A stretch of DNA of 64,000 nt from positions 124,001-188,000 of the forward strand of contig NZ_WHOD01000128.1 of assembly GCF_013141765.1 (NCBI RefSeq), given 5' to 3'. A program made the position numbers and the translations under genes. The notes below the pieces were generated by a model. It had not been told where the DNA came from. It was given only the letters and a program-made list of their open reading frames with translations, and did no database searches. Source of the stretch: Paenibacillus foliorum. GTDB taxonomy: Bacteria > Bacillota > Bacilli > Paenibacillales > NBRC-103111. Every line of letters begins with the position of its first letter. Positions within the stretch are counted from its first letter, which is position 1. This document shows, piece by piece, positions 1 through 8,508 of this stretch.

Positions 1-455
1 TTTTGAAGGGCATTATTGGATATATTAAAGCCCAAGCAAAGCTGATCAGTCTGACCTTTACTGTTATTTTTATCGCATTGGTACTGCTTGGGGTTAATAA
101 TTCTTTCTCTATTGCCTTGCTTTCGGCTATTTTCGATGTTCTTCCGTTGCTCGGTGTATCCACTTTATTTATACCTTGGATCATCTACTTGTTCGTTGTC
201 GGTCAAACGGCTCTAGCTGTTTGGTTAACCATATTGCTCGGAGTTGTAATTCTTGTTCGGCAAATCATGGAACCAAAAATTACTGGTGATTCCTTAGGCG
301 TATCGGCTTTTACCATGCTTTCCTTCATGATCATTTCACTCTCCTTATTCGGAGTGTCGGGACTGATACTATCCCCTATTCTGATCATCACAATTAAAGC
401 ATTGTACGAGCAAGGCTATCTACAGCGCTGGATTCGTTGGCCGGAAGGTGAATAA
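1..455 (+). CDS. AI-2E family transporter / YtvI-like sporulation membrane protein, C-terminal part
   Basis: Partial gene: the frame is open to the left edge, so only about the last 150 residues are visible. They form several hydrophobic helices; the segment FDVLPLLGVSTLFIPW and the later QIMEPKITGDSLGVSAF stretch are typical of the C-terminal half of AI-2E/PerM-family membrane proteins, and within Bacilli of the sporulation protein YtvI. The TTG at position 3 is only the first possible start in the visible part and is unlikely to be the real one. A strong hairpin follows the stop. The family assignment is good; the choice of YtvI over other AI-2E paralogues is an inference from the spore-forming context. 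Confidence 0.8.
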   Translation, partial: LKGIIGYIKAQAKLISLTFTVIFIALVLLGVNNSFSIALLSAIFDVLPLLGVSTLFIPWIIYLFVVGQTALAVWLTILLGVVILVRQIMEPKITGDSLGVSAFTMLSFMIISLSLFGVSGLILSPILIITIKALYEQGYLQRWIRWPEGE

Positions 456-481
456 TCAGCTGTTCAGCTTATAGCTTAAAT

Positions 482-519
482 AGCAAATAACCCACTCCTG
501 TTAGAATGGGTTATTTGCT
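482..519. terminator. Hairpin terminator between convergent genes
   Basis: A 13-bp perfect stem (positions 482-494 with 507-519) with a 12-base loop lies between the YtvI-like gene and the opposing DUF1232 gene, and can serve both. The U-tract is weak. Confidence 0.7.
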
Positions 520-544
520 GTCTTGGTTTATTGGGATAAGCAGA

Positions 545-781
545 CTATTGCTGCAAGTACTTCCGTTCCGCCCTTTGTGTAAAAAAATTCATCAAAAATA
601 AGGTTACCGCAATATCATCTACAGGAATTAACGGCATAACATCCGGTATTATGCAATAAACAAGAGCAGGAACTGCAAACAACAGCTTTTCCCAAATGGG
701 GATTTTTGGTGAAAATAACAGAGGTCCGATGCGCCGGAGAACATGGCCCCAGTAACGGAACGAAATCAATCGTTTCCACAT
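545..781 (-). CDS. DUF1232 (YkvA-like) small membrane protein
   Basis: Seventy-eight residues with the DUF1232 signature: a hydrophobic segment followed by IPDVMPLIPVDDIAV, i.e. the proline- and aspartate-rich motif D-x-x-P-x-x-P-x-D-D. Two hydrophobic stretches suggest membrane association. A GGGGGGAT ribosome site lies six bases before the ATG. YkvA-type proteins are widespread in Bacilli and have no settled biochemical role. Monocistronic, convergent with the transporter gene on its left. Confidence 0.85.
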   Translation of the reverse strand: MWKRLISFRYWGHVLRRIGPLLFSPKIPIWEKLLFAVPALVYCIIPDVMPLIPVDDIAVTLFLMNFFTQRAERKYLQQ

Positions 782-849
782 GTACGATCCCCCCTAGAGT
801 GTAACGAATTAAAAGTACTAGTTTTTGTTGTCTATAATCTATTATAACT

Positions 850-2055
850 CTATATGACCAGTCCTTCCAGCATGATTCCTATCACCTCATCATACATACT
901 GCGAAATTGTGTGAGCGGTAGAGGGTTTACCCCGAAACCCGCTTCAACCGTGAAACCAGGCCTCCGAAACTCCTGAATAAACCAATCCTTATAGCCTGCG
1001 TCACTCCCTTGCAGCTTTACTGCCCGATATCGACTCACCTTCGCTAGACGTTTGGCCAATTGCTCTGCTTCAATAGGCTCCAAGTCGCGATAATTCCAGT
1101 AAATTTCTTGCCCTTGTGTATGTAAAGCAATCACTAGGCTAAAGTCGTGCTCTTTAGTAAAATCAGCCATCGCTTTGGCCTCCGGTTCAGTTAAAGGAGC
1201 TGTACTTGTGTAATCCCTAGGTCCTGAGCCCACTACTTCTCTACGATCCCGCTCAAGCTCCCAGCCGGCTGGAAACTGATCATTCAAATCTACTCCGCGG
1301 ATATTGGACTTCCAGCCTGAGAAATCTGAGCAACCAAAGTTCCACTCTAACAGCAATTCGTAGAAAGGGTTGTCCGGCATTGCTCCCACATGTACAAGCT
1401 CTACCCCGTCAGGGTTAACCATTGGCACAATCCATAGGGATGTTTGCTCAAAAAGCTTGCGTACATCTCTGCCTCTTAATAAATTACCCAATCGATAGGC
1501 TTCTGCATACTCTTCAATAAACTTCATCAGCAGCAAGGTCGTAATCCATTCATTTGCATGAAAGGCTCCGTTATAATGAACTTGTTTGGGGCCGCTGCCC
1601 AGACGAATTACAGGTATGCTTTTCCCCAGAACAGAGTCCCCTATGGAACCCGTAACCAGAAACGGATACCTCTGCCTCAGCATCTCTAAATCCACGATCA
1701 GTTCCGTATAACCATACTCACTATCCGTATGAACTATAGACTTTCTTTTATTGTACGGAAGTACTAGTGTCTGGCCAATTTGTAAGCTCTCAGGATCTGC
1801 CTTGGGGTTGGCTGCTACCAAATCCTCTAGTAAAATCCCTAGTCGACATGCAATCTCAAAGAAAGTAGTATCCCCGGCTTGAATCAAATATAAAGGTGCA
1901 GATGGTGGCGGAATTTGCAGCACCAGTCCTGGGGAAATGTAGCCTTGCTCCATTAGCTGTGGGTTCAGACTGTATAAAGAGGTTAAGTTGATCCCATGAC
2001 GACGAGCAATGCGAAATACCGTATCTCCACTTTGCACTACATAGAGATTAGACAT
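850..2055 (-). CDS. LysM-domain M14 family zinc carboxypeptidase, probable gamma-D-glutamyl-diaminopimelate endopeptidase
   Basis: About 401 residues. Two LysM repeats occupy roughly residues 3-48 and 54-100 (YVVQSGDTVFRIA and YLIQAGDTTFFEIA), followed by an M14 carboxypeptidase domain. The zinc site is visible as FHANEW (His and Glu near residues 166 and 169) and ALHTQGQ (third ligand His near 311), and the catalytic Glu lies in FTVEAGFG near 370. LysM-M14 enzymes of sporeformers cut peptidoglycan stem peptides at the gamma-D-Glu to diaminopimelate bond. The start at 2055 is chosen for its AAGGGAG ribosome site; a 34-residue upstream extension is open but lacks a site. No signal peptide is obvious, so action in mother cell or lysate is possible. 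Confidence 0.9.
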   Translation of the reverse strand: MSNLYVVQSGDTVFRIARRHGINLTSLYSLNPQLMEQGYISPGLVLQIPPPSAPLYLIQAGDTTFFEIACRLGILLEDLVAANPKADPESLQIGQTLVLPYNKRKSIVHTDSEYGYTELIVDLEMLRQRYPFLVTGSIGDSVLGKSIPVIRLGSGPKQVHYNGAFHANEWITTLLLMKFIEEYAEAYRLGNLLRGRDVRKLFEQTSLWIVPMVNPDGVELVHVGAMPDNPFYELLLEWNFGCSDFSGWKSNIRGVDLNDQFPAGWELERDRREVVGSGPRDYTSTAPLTEPEAKAMADFTKEHDFSLVIALHTQGQEIYWNYRDLEPIEAEQLAKRLAKVSRYRAVKLQGSDAGYKDWFIQEFRRPGFTVEAGFGVNPLPLTQFRSMYDEVIGIMLEGLVI

Positions 2056-2162
2056 CAATAAAAAGCTCCCTTCCTTGACTGCAGTAATCCTGCAGCATGC
2101 TGGTAGCTTATATTGTATGCAGATGTATTCTTGTTTGATGACGTTCTCCTGAAGCAAAAACA

Positions 2163-2195
2163 GGACGATTTCGAGGGATACCTTCGAAATCGTCC
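2163..2195 (-). terminator. Terminator of the glutamate racemase gene
   Basis: A perfect 12-bp inverted repeat (2163-2174 with 2184-2195) is followed on the minus strand by a T-rich tract, 36 bp past the racemase stop. Confidence 0.8.
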
Positions 2196-2230
2196 ACTAC
2201 CTAACCACTGGCTTCTTTTAGCTGCTCATC

Positions 2231-3040
2231 TCATATAATGTGAGGTACTTGCCAAACTACTGGAGTCACTCTCGTTTCTTCATTCAACCAGGATTGCGCT
2301 ATTTTCTTAAACATATAGGGGTCGCCACTGCAAAAGAATTGATGCACTGGAATCGAATTCGAGGTTGCCAGCATCCCTTTATGATATAAGATTGTACTGA
2401 TTTCCCGTGCTGTTTCATCAGCTGAGCTGATTAATGTCACATTAGGACCCATTACAGTTGAAATGGCCTCCGTCAAAAAAGGATAATGAGTACAGCCGAG
2501 AATCAAACAATCCATCGGAACATCGGTTAAATTCCTAAGCGTTTGCTCTACCACCAATTGGGTTTCATTCGTACGAAATAGCCCCTTTTCCACCAATGGC
2601 ACAAGTTGTGGGCACGACTGACTTACGACCTGTATATGAGGGGAAATCTGACGCAGTGCAAGCTCGTAAGCACTGCTTTTGATCGTACCTTCCGTACCAA
2701 TAACGCCGATCATACCATTTCGAGTTGTTTTTATTGCTGCCCGGGCACCCGGATGAATAACTCCGACAACAGGAATAGACAATCTTGCTCGTATTTCATC
2801 AAGAGCAACCGCTGTTGCAGTATTACAGGCGATAACAATCATCTTGGGTTGAAATTGCAGCAAATAATCTACAATTTGATGTGTAAATTGTATCACTTCT
2901 AGGGGAGATCTTGGACCATACGGAGTACGTGCCGTATCACCGAAATAAATAATCTTCTCCTGAGGAAGCTGCCTCATGACTTCTTTGGCTACAGTGAGCC
3001 CACCTACTCCGGAATCCAGTATGGCTATCGCTTGCTGCAC
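2231..3040 (-). CDS. murI: Glutamate racemase
   Basis: Cofactor-independent racemase converting L-glutamate to D-glutamate for peptidoglycan. The 269-residue length is normal. The N-terminus AILDSGVGGLTV is diagnostic, and the two catalytic cysteines are in ACNTATAVAL (Cys72) and LGCTHYPF (Cys183). Start is a GTG with an AGAAGGAAG ribosome site. It lies upstream of, and in the same direction as, the LysM-M14 peptidase, but a strong terminator separates them. In Bacilli the orthologue may be called racE. Confidence 0.97.
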   Translation of the reverse strand: MQQAIAILDSGVGGLTVAKEVMRQLPQEKIIYFGDTARTPYGPRSPLEVIQFTHQIVDYLLQFQPKMIVIACNTATAVALDEIRARLSIPVVGVIHPGARAAIKTTRNGMIGVIGTEGTIKSSAYELALRQISPHIQVVSQSCPQLVPLVEKGLFRTNETQLVVEQTLRNLTDVPMDCLILGCTHYPFLTEAISTVMGPNVTLISSADETAREISTILYHKGMLATSNSIPVHQFFCSGDPYMFKKIAQSWLNEETRVTPVVWQVPHII

Positions 3041-3272
3041 AAGTATTCGCTTCCTTCTGTCTGTGAATTGATGAAACGCTTCTACTCCAAATGTTCATAT
3101 TACTTTATAACTGCCTCTATTATTAAAGTATGATGGTAGATAAAGAAAGGTACCTGTCATTAGTTTAAGTCTGAAGCATCATTTTATAATACCAGATGGA
3201 GTGGAAGGTTGCCACGCAATGATGTCTTAATTTGACTGAAATATCTGATTTTAATAATAACAACTCTAAATT

Positions 3273-4313
3273 CTACGGGGTCTGGATATCTGTTAGCAAA
3301 GCAAATTCATAACCGGCTTGTCGAACGCCCTTAATAATGCGGTCAAGCGCTTCAATATTCTCAGGGGATCCTTGATGCATCAGAATGATGTTACCATCAT
3401 GCAGATTATTCATTATATCGTTATAAGGATCCTCTGCGCCGTTCTTCCGCGGCTCCCAATCTTTCATCGCAGTTGACCAAAACACAGATTTATAACCCAT
3501 ATCCGAGACTAAACTAAGTAAGTGCATATTATAGCGTCCATAAGGAAACCGGAAATAAGGCTGGATGTCTTTGCCAGTCACTTCTTTATATAGCTTCTCG
3601 TAATCTTCAATTTCCTTCTTTACTTGCTCATCGGTTTGTAAATTCATATCCGTGTGTGTCATTGTATGGTTAGCTACCAGATGGCCATCTTTAACCAGTG
3701 TCTTAACAAATTCAGGCGCTTTCTTCACATTGTAGCCTGCAATAAAAAAGTTAGCTTTCGCGTCGTTATCCTTTAAAGATTTAACTAACAAATCCATATC
3801 GCCAAGAGGACCGCCGGTATCGATTGTCAAATAGACTTTCTTGCCCGTCCCCACCCATAACGCCTTCATATTATCTGTATACAGCTTCGTTTCATTTGGA
3901 AAATTGGGAACCTTTCCCTTCGGCTGCTTCATGTAATACCAGGATACAGCCTTACGGTCATTGGCAATGTTAGCTTGTCCAGCAGATTTCCCTGTTGCTG
4001 GTGATGCCCCTTTGTACGTGGAGCCTGTTGCAGTTGCTTGATTAGACTCTTGCTGTGTTCCTGCTGTTTCCTTCAATGGCACGGGTGCGGGTTCTGCTGC
4101 ATTCGCGGCTGCTGAAGGTTCTTTGGCTGGACTGCTTTCTTCAGGCTTCATTGGTTTAGAAGCATCCTGTGCCTTGGTTTCAACAGGCAAGGGTGACTGG
4201 GCCTCCTTAGCGGCCCCACTGGTTTGTGCAGCTTCCGAGCAAGCGGTTAAAGCGGACAAACAGAGGGCAAAAGCAATCAAACCGATATTTCTGGTTAGAG
4301 TCGTTGGTTTCAT
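3273..4313 (-). CDS. Polysaccharide deacetylase family lipoprotein (NodB domain)
   Basis: A 346-residue protein. The signal sequence ends with lipobox LTAC (Cys25), followed by a low-complexity Ala/Pro/Glu linker of about 100 residues and a C-terminal NodB domain. Motif 1 reads TIDTGG instead of TFDDG: the catalytic-base Asp is kept but the second, metal-binding Asp is Thr. Motif 2 is HTMTHTD with both metal His; motif 3 is RFPYGRYN. PdaA-type muramic-acid deacetylases have TFDNG at motif 1, so this may be a PdaA-like enzyme acting on spore or vegetative peptidoglycan. Anchored outside the membrane by lipidation. The altered motif 1 makes activity likely but not certain. Confidence 0.85.
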   Translation of the reverse strand: MKPTTLTRNIGLIAFALCLSALTACSEAAQTSGAAKEAQSPLPVETKAQDASKPMKPEESSPAKEPSAAANAAEPAPVPLKETAGTQQESNQATATGSTYKGASPATGKSAGQANIANDRKAVSWYYMKQPKGKVPNFPNETKLYTDNMKALWVGTGKKVYLTIDTGGPLGDMDLLVKSLKDNDAKANFFIAGYNVKKAPEFVKTLVKDGHLVANHTMTHTDMNLQTDEQVKKEIEDYEKLYKEVTGKDIQPYFRFPYGRYNMHLLSLVSDMGYKSVFWSTAMKDWEPRKNGAEDPYNDIMNNLHDGNIILMHQGSPENIEALDRIIKGVRQAGYEFALLTDIQTP

Positions 4314-4616
4314 CTTGTTGACAGCTCCATTTCGTTATTCGTTAGGCAATTCTGTGACTACACTTAGCCATTCATCGATTGTAAAGGAACTGCATGGCAG
4401 CTCTACCGAATACGAATTGATGTTCGTGTATATTTTACCAAAAGGCGCAGGTTCTGGCAATGATATTCCCTCTCCCAAAATGATAATTCACTCATTAATG
4501 GCTGACAAAACAGACAGCAATAGCACCAATTGAATCCCTCTACCAAACCAAAAAAACTCCTGCTGGCAGTTACAGCCAACAAGGAGCTTTCTTGAACTTA
4601 CTATTAATCGTAAAGC
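4314..4616. other. Intergenic gap
   Basis: About 300 bp between the deacetylase start and the alpha-galactosidase stop. Its left half should hold the deacetylase promoter; its right end holds the terminator at 4551-4592. A plus-strand open frame reading across it is antisense to the deacetylase gene and lacks a ribosome site. Confidence 0.6.
4551..4592 (-). terminator. Terminator of the alpha-galactosidase gene
   Basis: On the minus strand an imperfect stem (AGCTCCTTGTTGGC pairing with CCAGCAGGAG) is followed by seven T residues. Confidence 0.8.
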
Positions 4617-5915
4617 TTATACAAATTTAGGCAGCCAATCACCGTGCGCTTCGATTAAATCATCGCACATTGCTACGATATCATCGATAGAAAGCTCAGC
4701 AGCAGTGTGAGGATCTAGCAGCGCCGCATGATAAATATGCTCTTTCTTCCCGGTAATAGCAGCTTCCAAAGTCAGCAATTGCGTATTAATGTTGGTACGG
4801 TTCAAAGCAGCAAGCTGTGGAGGCAAATCGCCTACATAGGTCGGTGTAACACCGCTGGAATCAACTAAGCAAGGTACTTCGACGCAAGCTTCCTTCGGCA
4901 GATTTGTAATCAAACCATTATTCATTACATTTCCGCCGATTTTGAAAGGGTTGTTCGTTTCCATGGCTTCAAACATAAAGGACGCATATTCATTAGAACG
5001 TTTGTGTTCTAAATTTTTGTTATTAACCAATTCTTCACGCATGGATGTCCATTTTTCAATTTGGCGTACACAACGACGCGGATATTCATCTAAAGGAATG
5101 TTAAAGCGTTCGATCAGCTCTGGATAATTTCTTTTAATAAAGTACGGGTGATATTCAGCATTATGCTCAGAGGATTCCGTAACGTAATAGCCAAAGCGGA
5201 ACATCATTTCGTAACGCACCATATCCTTGTGCTGCTCCTTTTGCTTCTCACGAGCACGACGCTTAATTTCTGGATACAAGTCCACGCCATCCTTCGTTAC
5301 CTCAAGCAGCCAAGACATATGGTTGATACCCGCTATTTTAGTTTGCACACCTGCAGTGTCCATTTCGAGCGCTTTGAATAAATGCGGCATGCAGCCTTGA
5401 ACGCTGTGGCATAAGCCAACCGTTTTCACGCCTCCGTAAGTAGTCATTGCATTGGTCAATACAGCCATCGGATTTGTATAGTTCAGGAACCAAGCATCAG
5501 GACATTCTTCTTGAATATCTTTGGCGAAATCTAGCATAACTGGAATCGTACGAAGATTTCGGAAAATACCGCCAATTCCCAAAGTATCGGCAATGGTTTG
5601 ACGAAGACCATATTTCTTAGGAATTTCGAAATCCGTAATCGTACAAGGATCGTAGCCGCCAACTTGAATCGCGTTAACAACATATTTGGCACCGCGAAGC
5701 GCCTCCTTGCGATCCGTATACGCTTTCACAACGCAAGTACTGCCCGCAGTAATCTTTAAATTATTCAACATATTTTCGGAGTCTTTAAGACGTTCTGGAT
5801 TAATATCAAATAATGCCAATTCGAAGCCTTGTAATGCGGGCGTCATCATGCAGTCACCTAACACATTTTTAGCAAATACAGTGCTGCCGGCACCCAGGAA
5901 AGTAATTTTTGACAT
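4617..5915 (-). CDS. melA: Alpha-galactosidase / 6-phospho-alpha-glycosidase-like, glycoside hydrolase family 4 (MelA)
   Basis: A 432-residue GH4 enzyme. These need NAD and a divalent metal and act by redox elimination. The dinucleotide loop is at the N-terminus (FLGAGSTVFAKN); NYTNPMAVLTNA near residue 145 and the metal-binding LCHSVQG near 172 are the MelA-type GH4 signatures. Close to E. coli and Bacillus MelA, so raffinose- or melibiose-type alpha-galactosides are the probable substrates, in the cytoplasm. GGGAGG lies nine bases before the ATG. Divergently transcribed from an AraC regulator 361 bp away, which is its likely activator. No galactoside transporter gene is adjacent. Confidence 0.93.
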   Translation of the reverse strand: MSKITFLGAGSTVFAKNVLGDCMMTPALQGFELALFDINPERLKDSENMLNNLKITAGSTCVVKAYTDRKEALRGAKYVVNAIQVGGYDPCTITDFEIPKKYGLRQTIADTLGIGGIFRNLRTIPVMLDFAKDIQEECPDAWFLNYTNPMAVLTNAMTTYGGVKTVGLCHSVQGCMPHLFKALEMDTAGVQTKIAGINHMSWLLEVTKDGVDLYPEIKRRAREKQKEQHKDMVRYEMMFRFGYYVTESSEHNAEYHPYFIKRNYPELIERFNIPLDEYPRRCVRQIEKWTSMREELVNNKNLEHKRSNEYASFMFEAMETNNPFKIGGNVMNNGLITNLPKEACVEVPCLVDSSGVTPTYVGDLPPQLAALNRTNINTQLLTLEAAITGKKEHIYHAALLDPHTAAELSIDDIVAMCDDLIEAHGDWLPKFV

Positions 5916-6276
5916 GAACCTTGCCTCCCATAATGTAAAATGTATTTTAAACCTTACTTAAACTATACTCCTCATAGCTAAGTAATCATATGGAGACAAA
6001 CCATTTTTATATGGACGATTGTAGTTTGTTTGCTGTTTTCAGGAATGTTACTGAATGAAGCAAATTCGAGGTTGCACAACACGGTAGAGCCAAGTATAAT
6101 CACGAATGAGTACAACCATCTACTTTAAGGACAGAAAAACAGCTTGTATACATGGATTTGACAAGATAATGCACTTCCATGAGCCTCATTAACTAGGTTA
6201 AAGATTTAAGACATTTGTAGTCATGTCTCTCGAATGTAATAACTAAGATAAATAAATCTCAACCGAGGTGTTCCTT
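5916..6276. promoter_or_regulatory. Divergent melA / araC-type regulator control region
   Basis: AT-rich 361-bp region holding the promoters of melA (left) and the AraC-family gene (right). No good sigma-A promoter is evident for melA, consistent with activator dependence. A direct repeat of ATATGGA lies at 5988 and 6009, exactly 21 bp apart and about 73-100 bp upstream of the melA start, a geometry typical of AraC-family sites. Confidence 0.5.
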
Positions 6277-7137
6277 GTGATAGAGCCCCATCATTCCGTA
6301 GCCTTCAATCCGAACCCAAGCAAAGGTGAATTATCCATCCTATTTAGTGGAAACTCCCAAACCAAGCCCGCTCATAAGGTTGGTCCTCAAGTGCTGGACT
6401 ACTATTTAATCCATTATGTTGTCTCTGGACGCGGAACCTTCCGTTGTATGGGACATGATTATCATATGGAAAAGGGAGGCAGCTTTGTTATATTTCCGGG
6501 TGAGCTGGTAAGCTATGTATCTGATGAAACAGCGCCCTGGAGCTACCGGTGGGTAGGATTCAAAGGTACAAGAGCTGACGAATTATTAAATAAACTAGGT
6601 TTATCTCAGCATCAGCCAGTTAATATCACCCAACATAATCGTAAAATGAACGCATTGTTCTACCAGCTTGAGCAAACCCTTCATAAAAGACAGTCCAATT
6701 GTGATATGCAATCTCAAGGCTATATGAGGCTTATTCTCGCTGAATATGCCCAAAAGCTGGTTAAGACTGATGTTCCTGTTGAAGATTCACAAGGTATACA
6801 GCAGCAGATAGAGCAAGCAATACGTTGGCTTACCTTACAATACCACCAACCTATTTCCATAGAACAAATGGCTCAAAGCCTTGGGTACCACCGAACCCAT
6901 CTTTCCAAAATGTTTAAGCAGCATACCGGAATGTCGCCCATGAACTTTTTACTTAAAATAAGGATGGAACGTGCCAAACTACTGCTGCAAGAGAGTTTAA
7001 CGATAGATCAGGTAGCGTCTTCAGTCGGTTTTGGCGATGCTCTATATTTCTCAAAGCAGTTCAGAAAATGGTTCGGCCGCTCCCCCTCCGACTATAGGCA
7101 GGATCAAACTACCAATCCCTATGATTGCAGACAATAG
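6277..7137 (+). CDS. AraC family transcriptional regulator, probable melA activator
   Basis: About 286 residues: an N-terminal cupin-like sugar-sensing domain (DYYLIHYVVSGRGTF, then a Gly/Pro-rich turn FPGELVSY) and a C-terminal double helix-turn-helix of about 100 residues. The second helix-turn-helix ends with GFGDALYFSKQFRKWFG, the AraC signature. The start is set at the GTG at 6277 because AGGTG lies six bases upstream; a GTG nine bases earlier overlaps that ribosome site. The divergent position next to melA and the tandem ATATGGA repeat between them support control of alpha-galactoside use. Confidence 0.9.
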   Translation: MIEPHHSVAFNPNPSKGELSILFSGNSQTKPAHKVGPQVLDYYLIHYVVSGRGTFRCMGHDYHMEKGGSFVIFPGELVSYVSDETAPWSYRWVGFKGTRADELLNKLGLSQHQPVNITQHNRKMNALFYQLEQTLHKRQSNCDMQSQGYMRLILAEYAQKLVKTDVPVEDSQGIQQQIEQAIRWLTLQYHQPISIEQMAQSLGYHRTHLSKMFKQHTGMSPMNFLLKIRMERAKLLLQESLTIDQVASSVGFGDALYFSKQFRKWFGRSPSDYRQDQTTNPYDCRQ

Positions 7138-7210
7138 CCTAGCAATATTTCCCGGGGAATCATGGAGCGTTTTCTAAGCTGGAAAATTTAAATAACACTA
7201 AATAAGCTTA

Positions 7211-7261
7211 TAAAAAAAGCGCAAAATCCAGTCCACTGCTTTAGTGATTGGTTTCTGCGCT
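7211..7261 (-). terminator. Terminator of the glucoamylase-glucose dehydrogenase operon
   Basis: On the minus strand a stem opened by AGCGCAGAAACC and closed by AAATTTTGCGCT-like bases is followed by seven T residues, immediately after the dehydrogenase stop. Confidence 0.75.
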
Positions 7262-7272
7262 ATTGGAGTTCC

Positions 7273-8508
7273 TTATACAGAAAAGCTGTAGGTTACTGGG
7301 GCTGCCTTTTCATTGATCAGATTCGCCCAATTCGATTGGGGAACAACATCCACAACCGCTTTAATCCCTATTGCTTTAAAATCAAGATCTGGCACTTCCT
7401 CTAGCCTTAAACGGTTCGTCATAAGCCTATCCAGCAAGCCAGGAAACTTCTCCTCCATTAACTTCAGTCGGTACAATCCAGTCTCAAAATCTTTACGCGA
7501 TGCATTCACAGATCCCAAAATACATTTATTTTCCAGGACCAGCTCTTGATTTATGTGATCTGTATCTATTTGCAGGCTCCGGTTGCCTGGCGTAACACCC
7601 AATAAAGCTAATATGCCGTTAGCTCCCAATGCAGTCATCCCCTCGAATGCCAGCGGGCTGTAGCCAGTGCATTCGAAGATCAGATCGACGCGCTTGCCGC
7701 TCTGCTTCAGAAATCCGCTGAGTGTCTCAGCGGATTTCCCTGCCCCCGCGCCATCCGAGCTGCCTGCCTGTCGGTACTCCGCCCCGCAGGCCCTAACCAG
7801 CTCCGCCGCCGGTCCATCTGCCGGCGACATGGACCATACCACGGTGTCTAAGCCAAGACACCGACAAGTGAAGGCCGCCAGCAAGCCGAGCGGCCCTGAG
7901 CCTAGCACCAGCGCAGTCTTAGGCTGCCAAATCAGCCTCTGTTGAATGCGTTGGGCTTCATGCCACACCTTCTCCACTATGCTCTGCGGCTCTGTCAATA
8001 CCCCGTAAGCCAAGGATTCCTTTGGCACTTTGATCACATATCTTGCTTCCTCAACATAGAACTCGGATAAATACCCGTGACTGCCTTTGATGCCCCGCTC
8101 CACATACTGCCCAGTCTCACAGAAATCAGCATGGCCATTTCGACAGTTCACACAGTCAGGCACCTTGCAAGGCCGCCTGACCAAGGCGCAGACCAGATCA
8201 CCACGCATTAGACCGCTTTCCTCCCCGGCCTCCTCAACAACACCCAAAGATTCATGGCCAATCGTCAATTCGGATTCCCCTTTTGGAGGTACACCATACT
8301 TCTCGGTCATCAGCTCCCGATCCGTACCATCGAGTCCTATGCACAGAACACGAACCAGTACTTCATCAGGCTGCTTTCGTACCGGCTGCTCTATCTCTCT
8401 CAGCTCCAGCCTCACATTCGACTCATGGTCACTTCGGCTGTCTGCTCCTGCTTTCGTCTTCTCACCCGCTGCTTCAGATTGAAGCCCTCGTAACCGAACC
8501 GTCTTCAT
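7273..8508 (-). CDS. Zinc-dependent glucose 1-dehydrogenase-like MDR oxidoreductase (archaeal type)
   Basis: A 411-residue medium-chain dehydrogenase resembling archaeal glucose dehydrogenases. Those oxidise beta-D-glucose to gluconolactone with NAD(P). The structural-zinc lobe PCKVPDCVNCRNGHADFC and the following GSHGYLSEF are characteristic. Catalytic-site residues are IGHES (His, Glu) and LTEPQS (Glu); the first ligand position is Asp in GLDGTDRE where most MDRs have Cys, as in haloarchaeal glucose dehydrogenases. The nucleotide loop is VLGSGPLGLLAA. Residues about 9-32 are a charged low-complexity insertion. It overlaps the GH15 gene upstream by four bases (ATGA), so the two are translationally coupled and glucose released by GH15 is the natural substrate. 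Parts of the gene are locally GC-rich compared with neighbours. Confidence 0.82.
   Translation of the reverse strand: MKTVRLRGLQSEAAGEKTKAGADSRSDHESNVRLELREIEQPVRKQPDEVLVRVLCIGLDGTDRELMTEKYGVPPKGESELTIGHESLGVVEEAGEESGLMRGDLVCALVRRPCKVPDCVNCRNGHADFCETGQYVERGIKGSHGYLSEFYVEEARYVIKVPKESLAYGVLTEPQSIVEKVWHEAQRIQQRLIWQPKTALVLGSGPLGLLAAFTCRCLGLDTVVWSMSPADGPAAELVRACGAEYRQAGSSDGAGAGKSAETLSGFLKQSGKRVDLIFECTGYSPLAFEGMTALGANGILALLGVTPGNRSLQIDTDHINQELVLENKCILGSVNASRKDFETGLYRLKLMEEKFPGLLDRLMTNRLRLEEVPDLDFKAIGIKAVVDVVPQSNWANLINEKAAPVTYSFSV

Noticed and set aside
4123..4533. Plus-strand open frame over the deacetylase start and the following gap
   Set aside because: Antisense to the lipoprotein gene, no ribosome site, no recognisable product.
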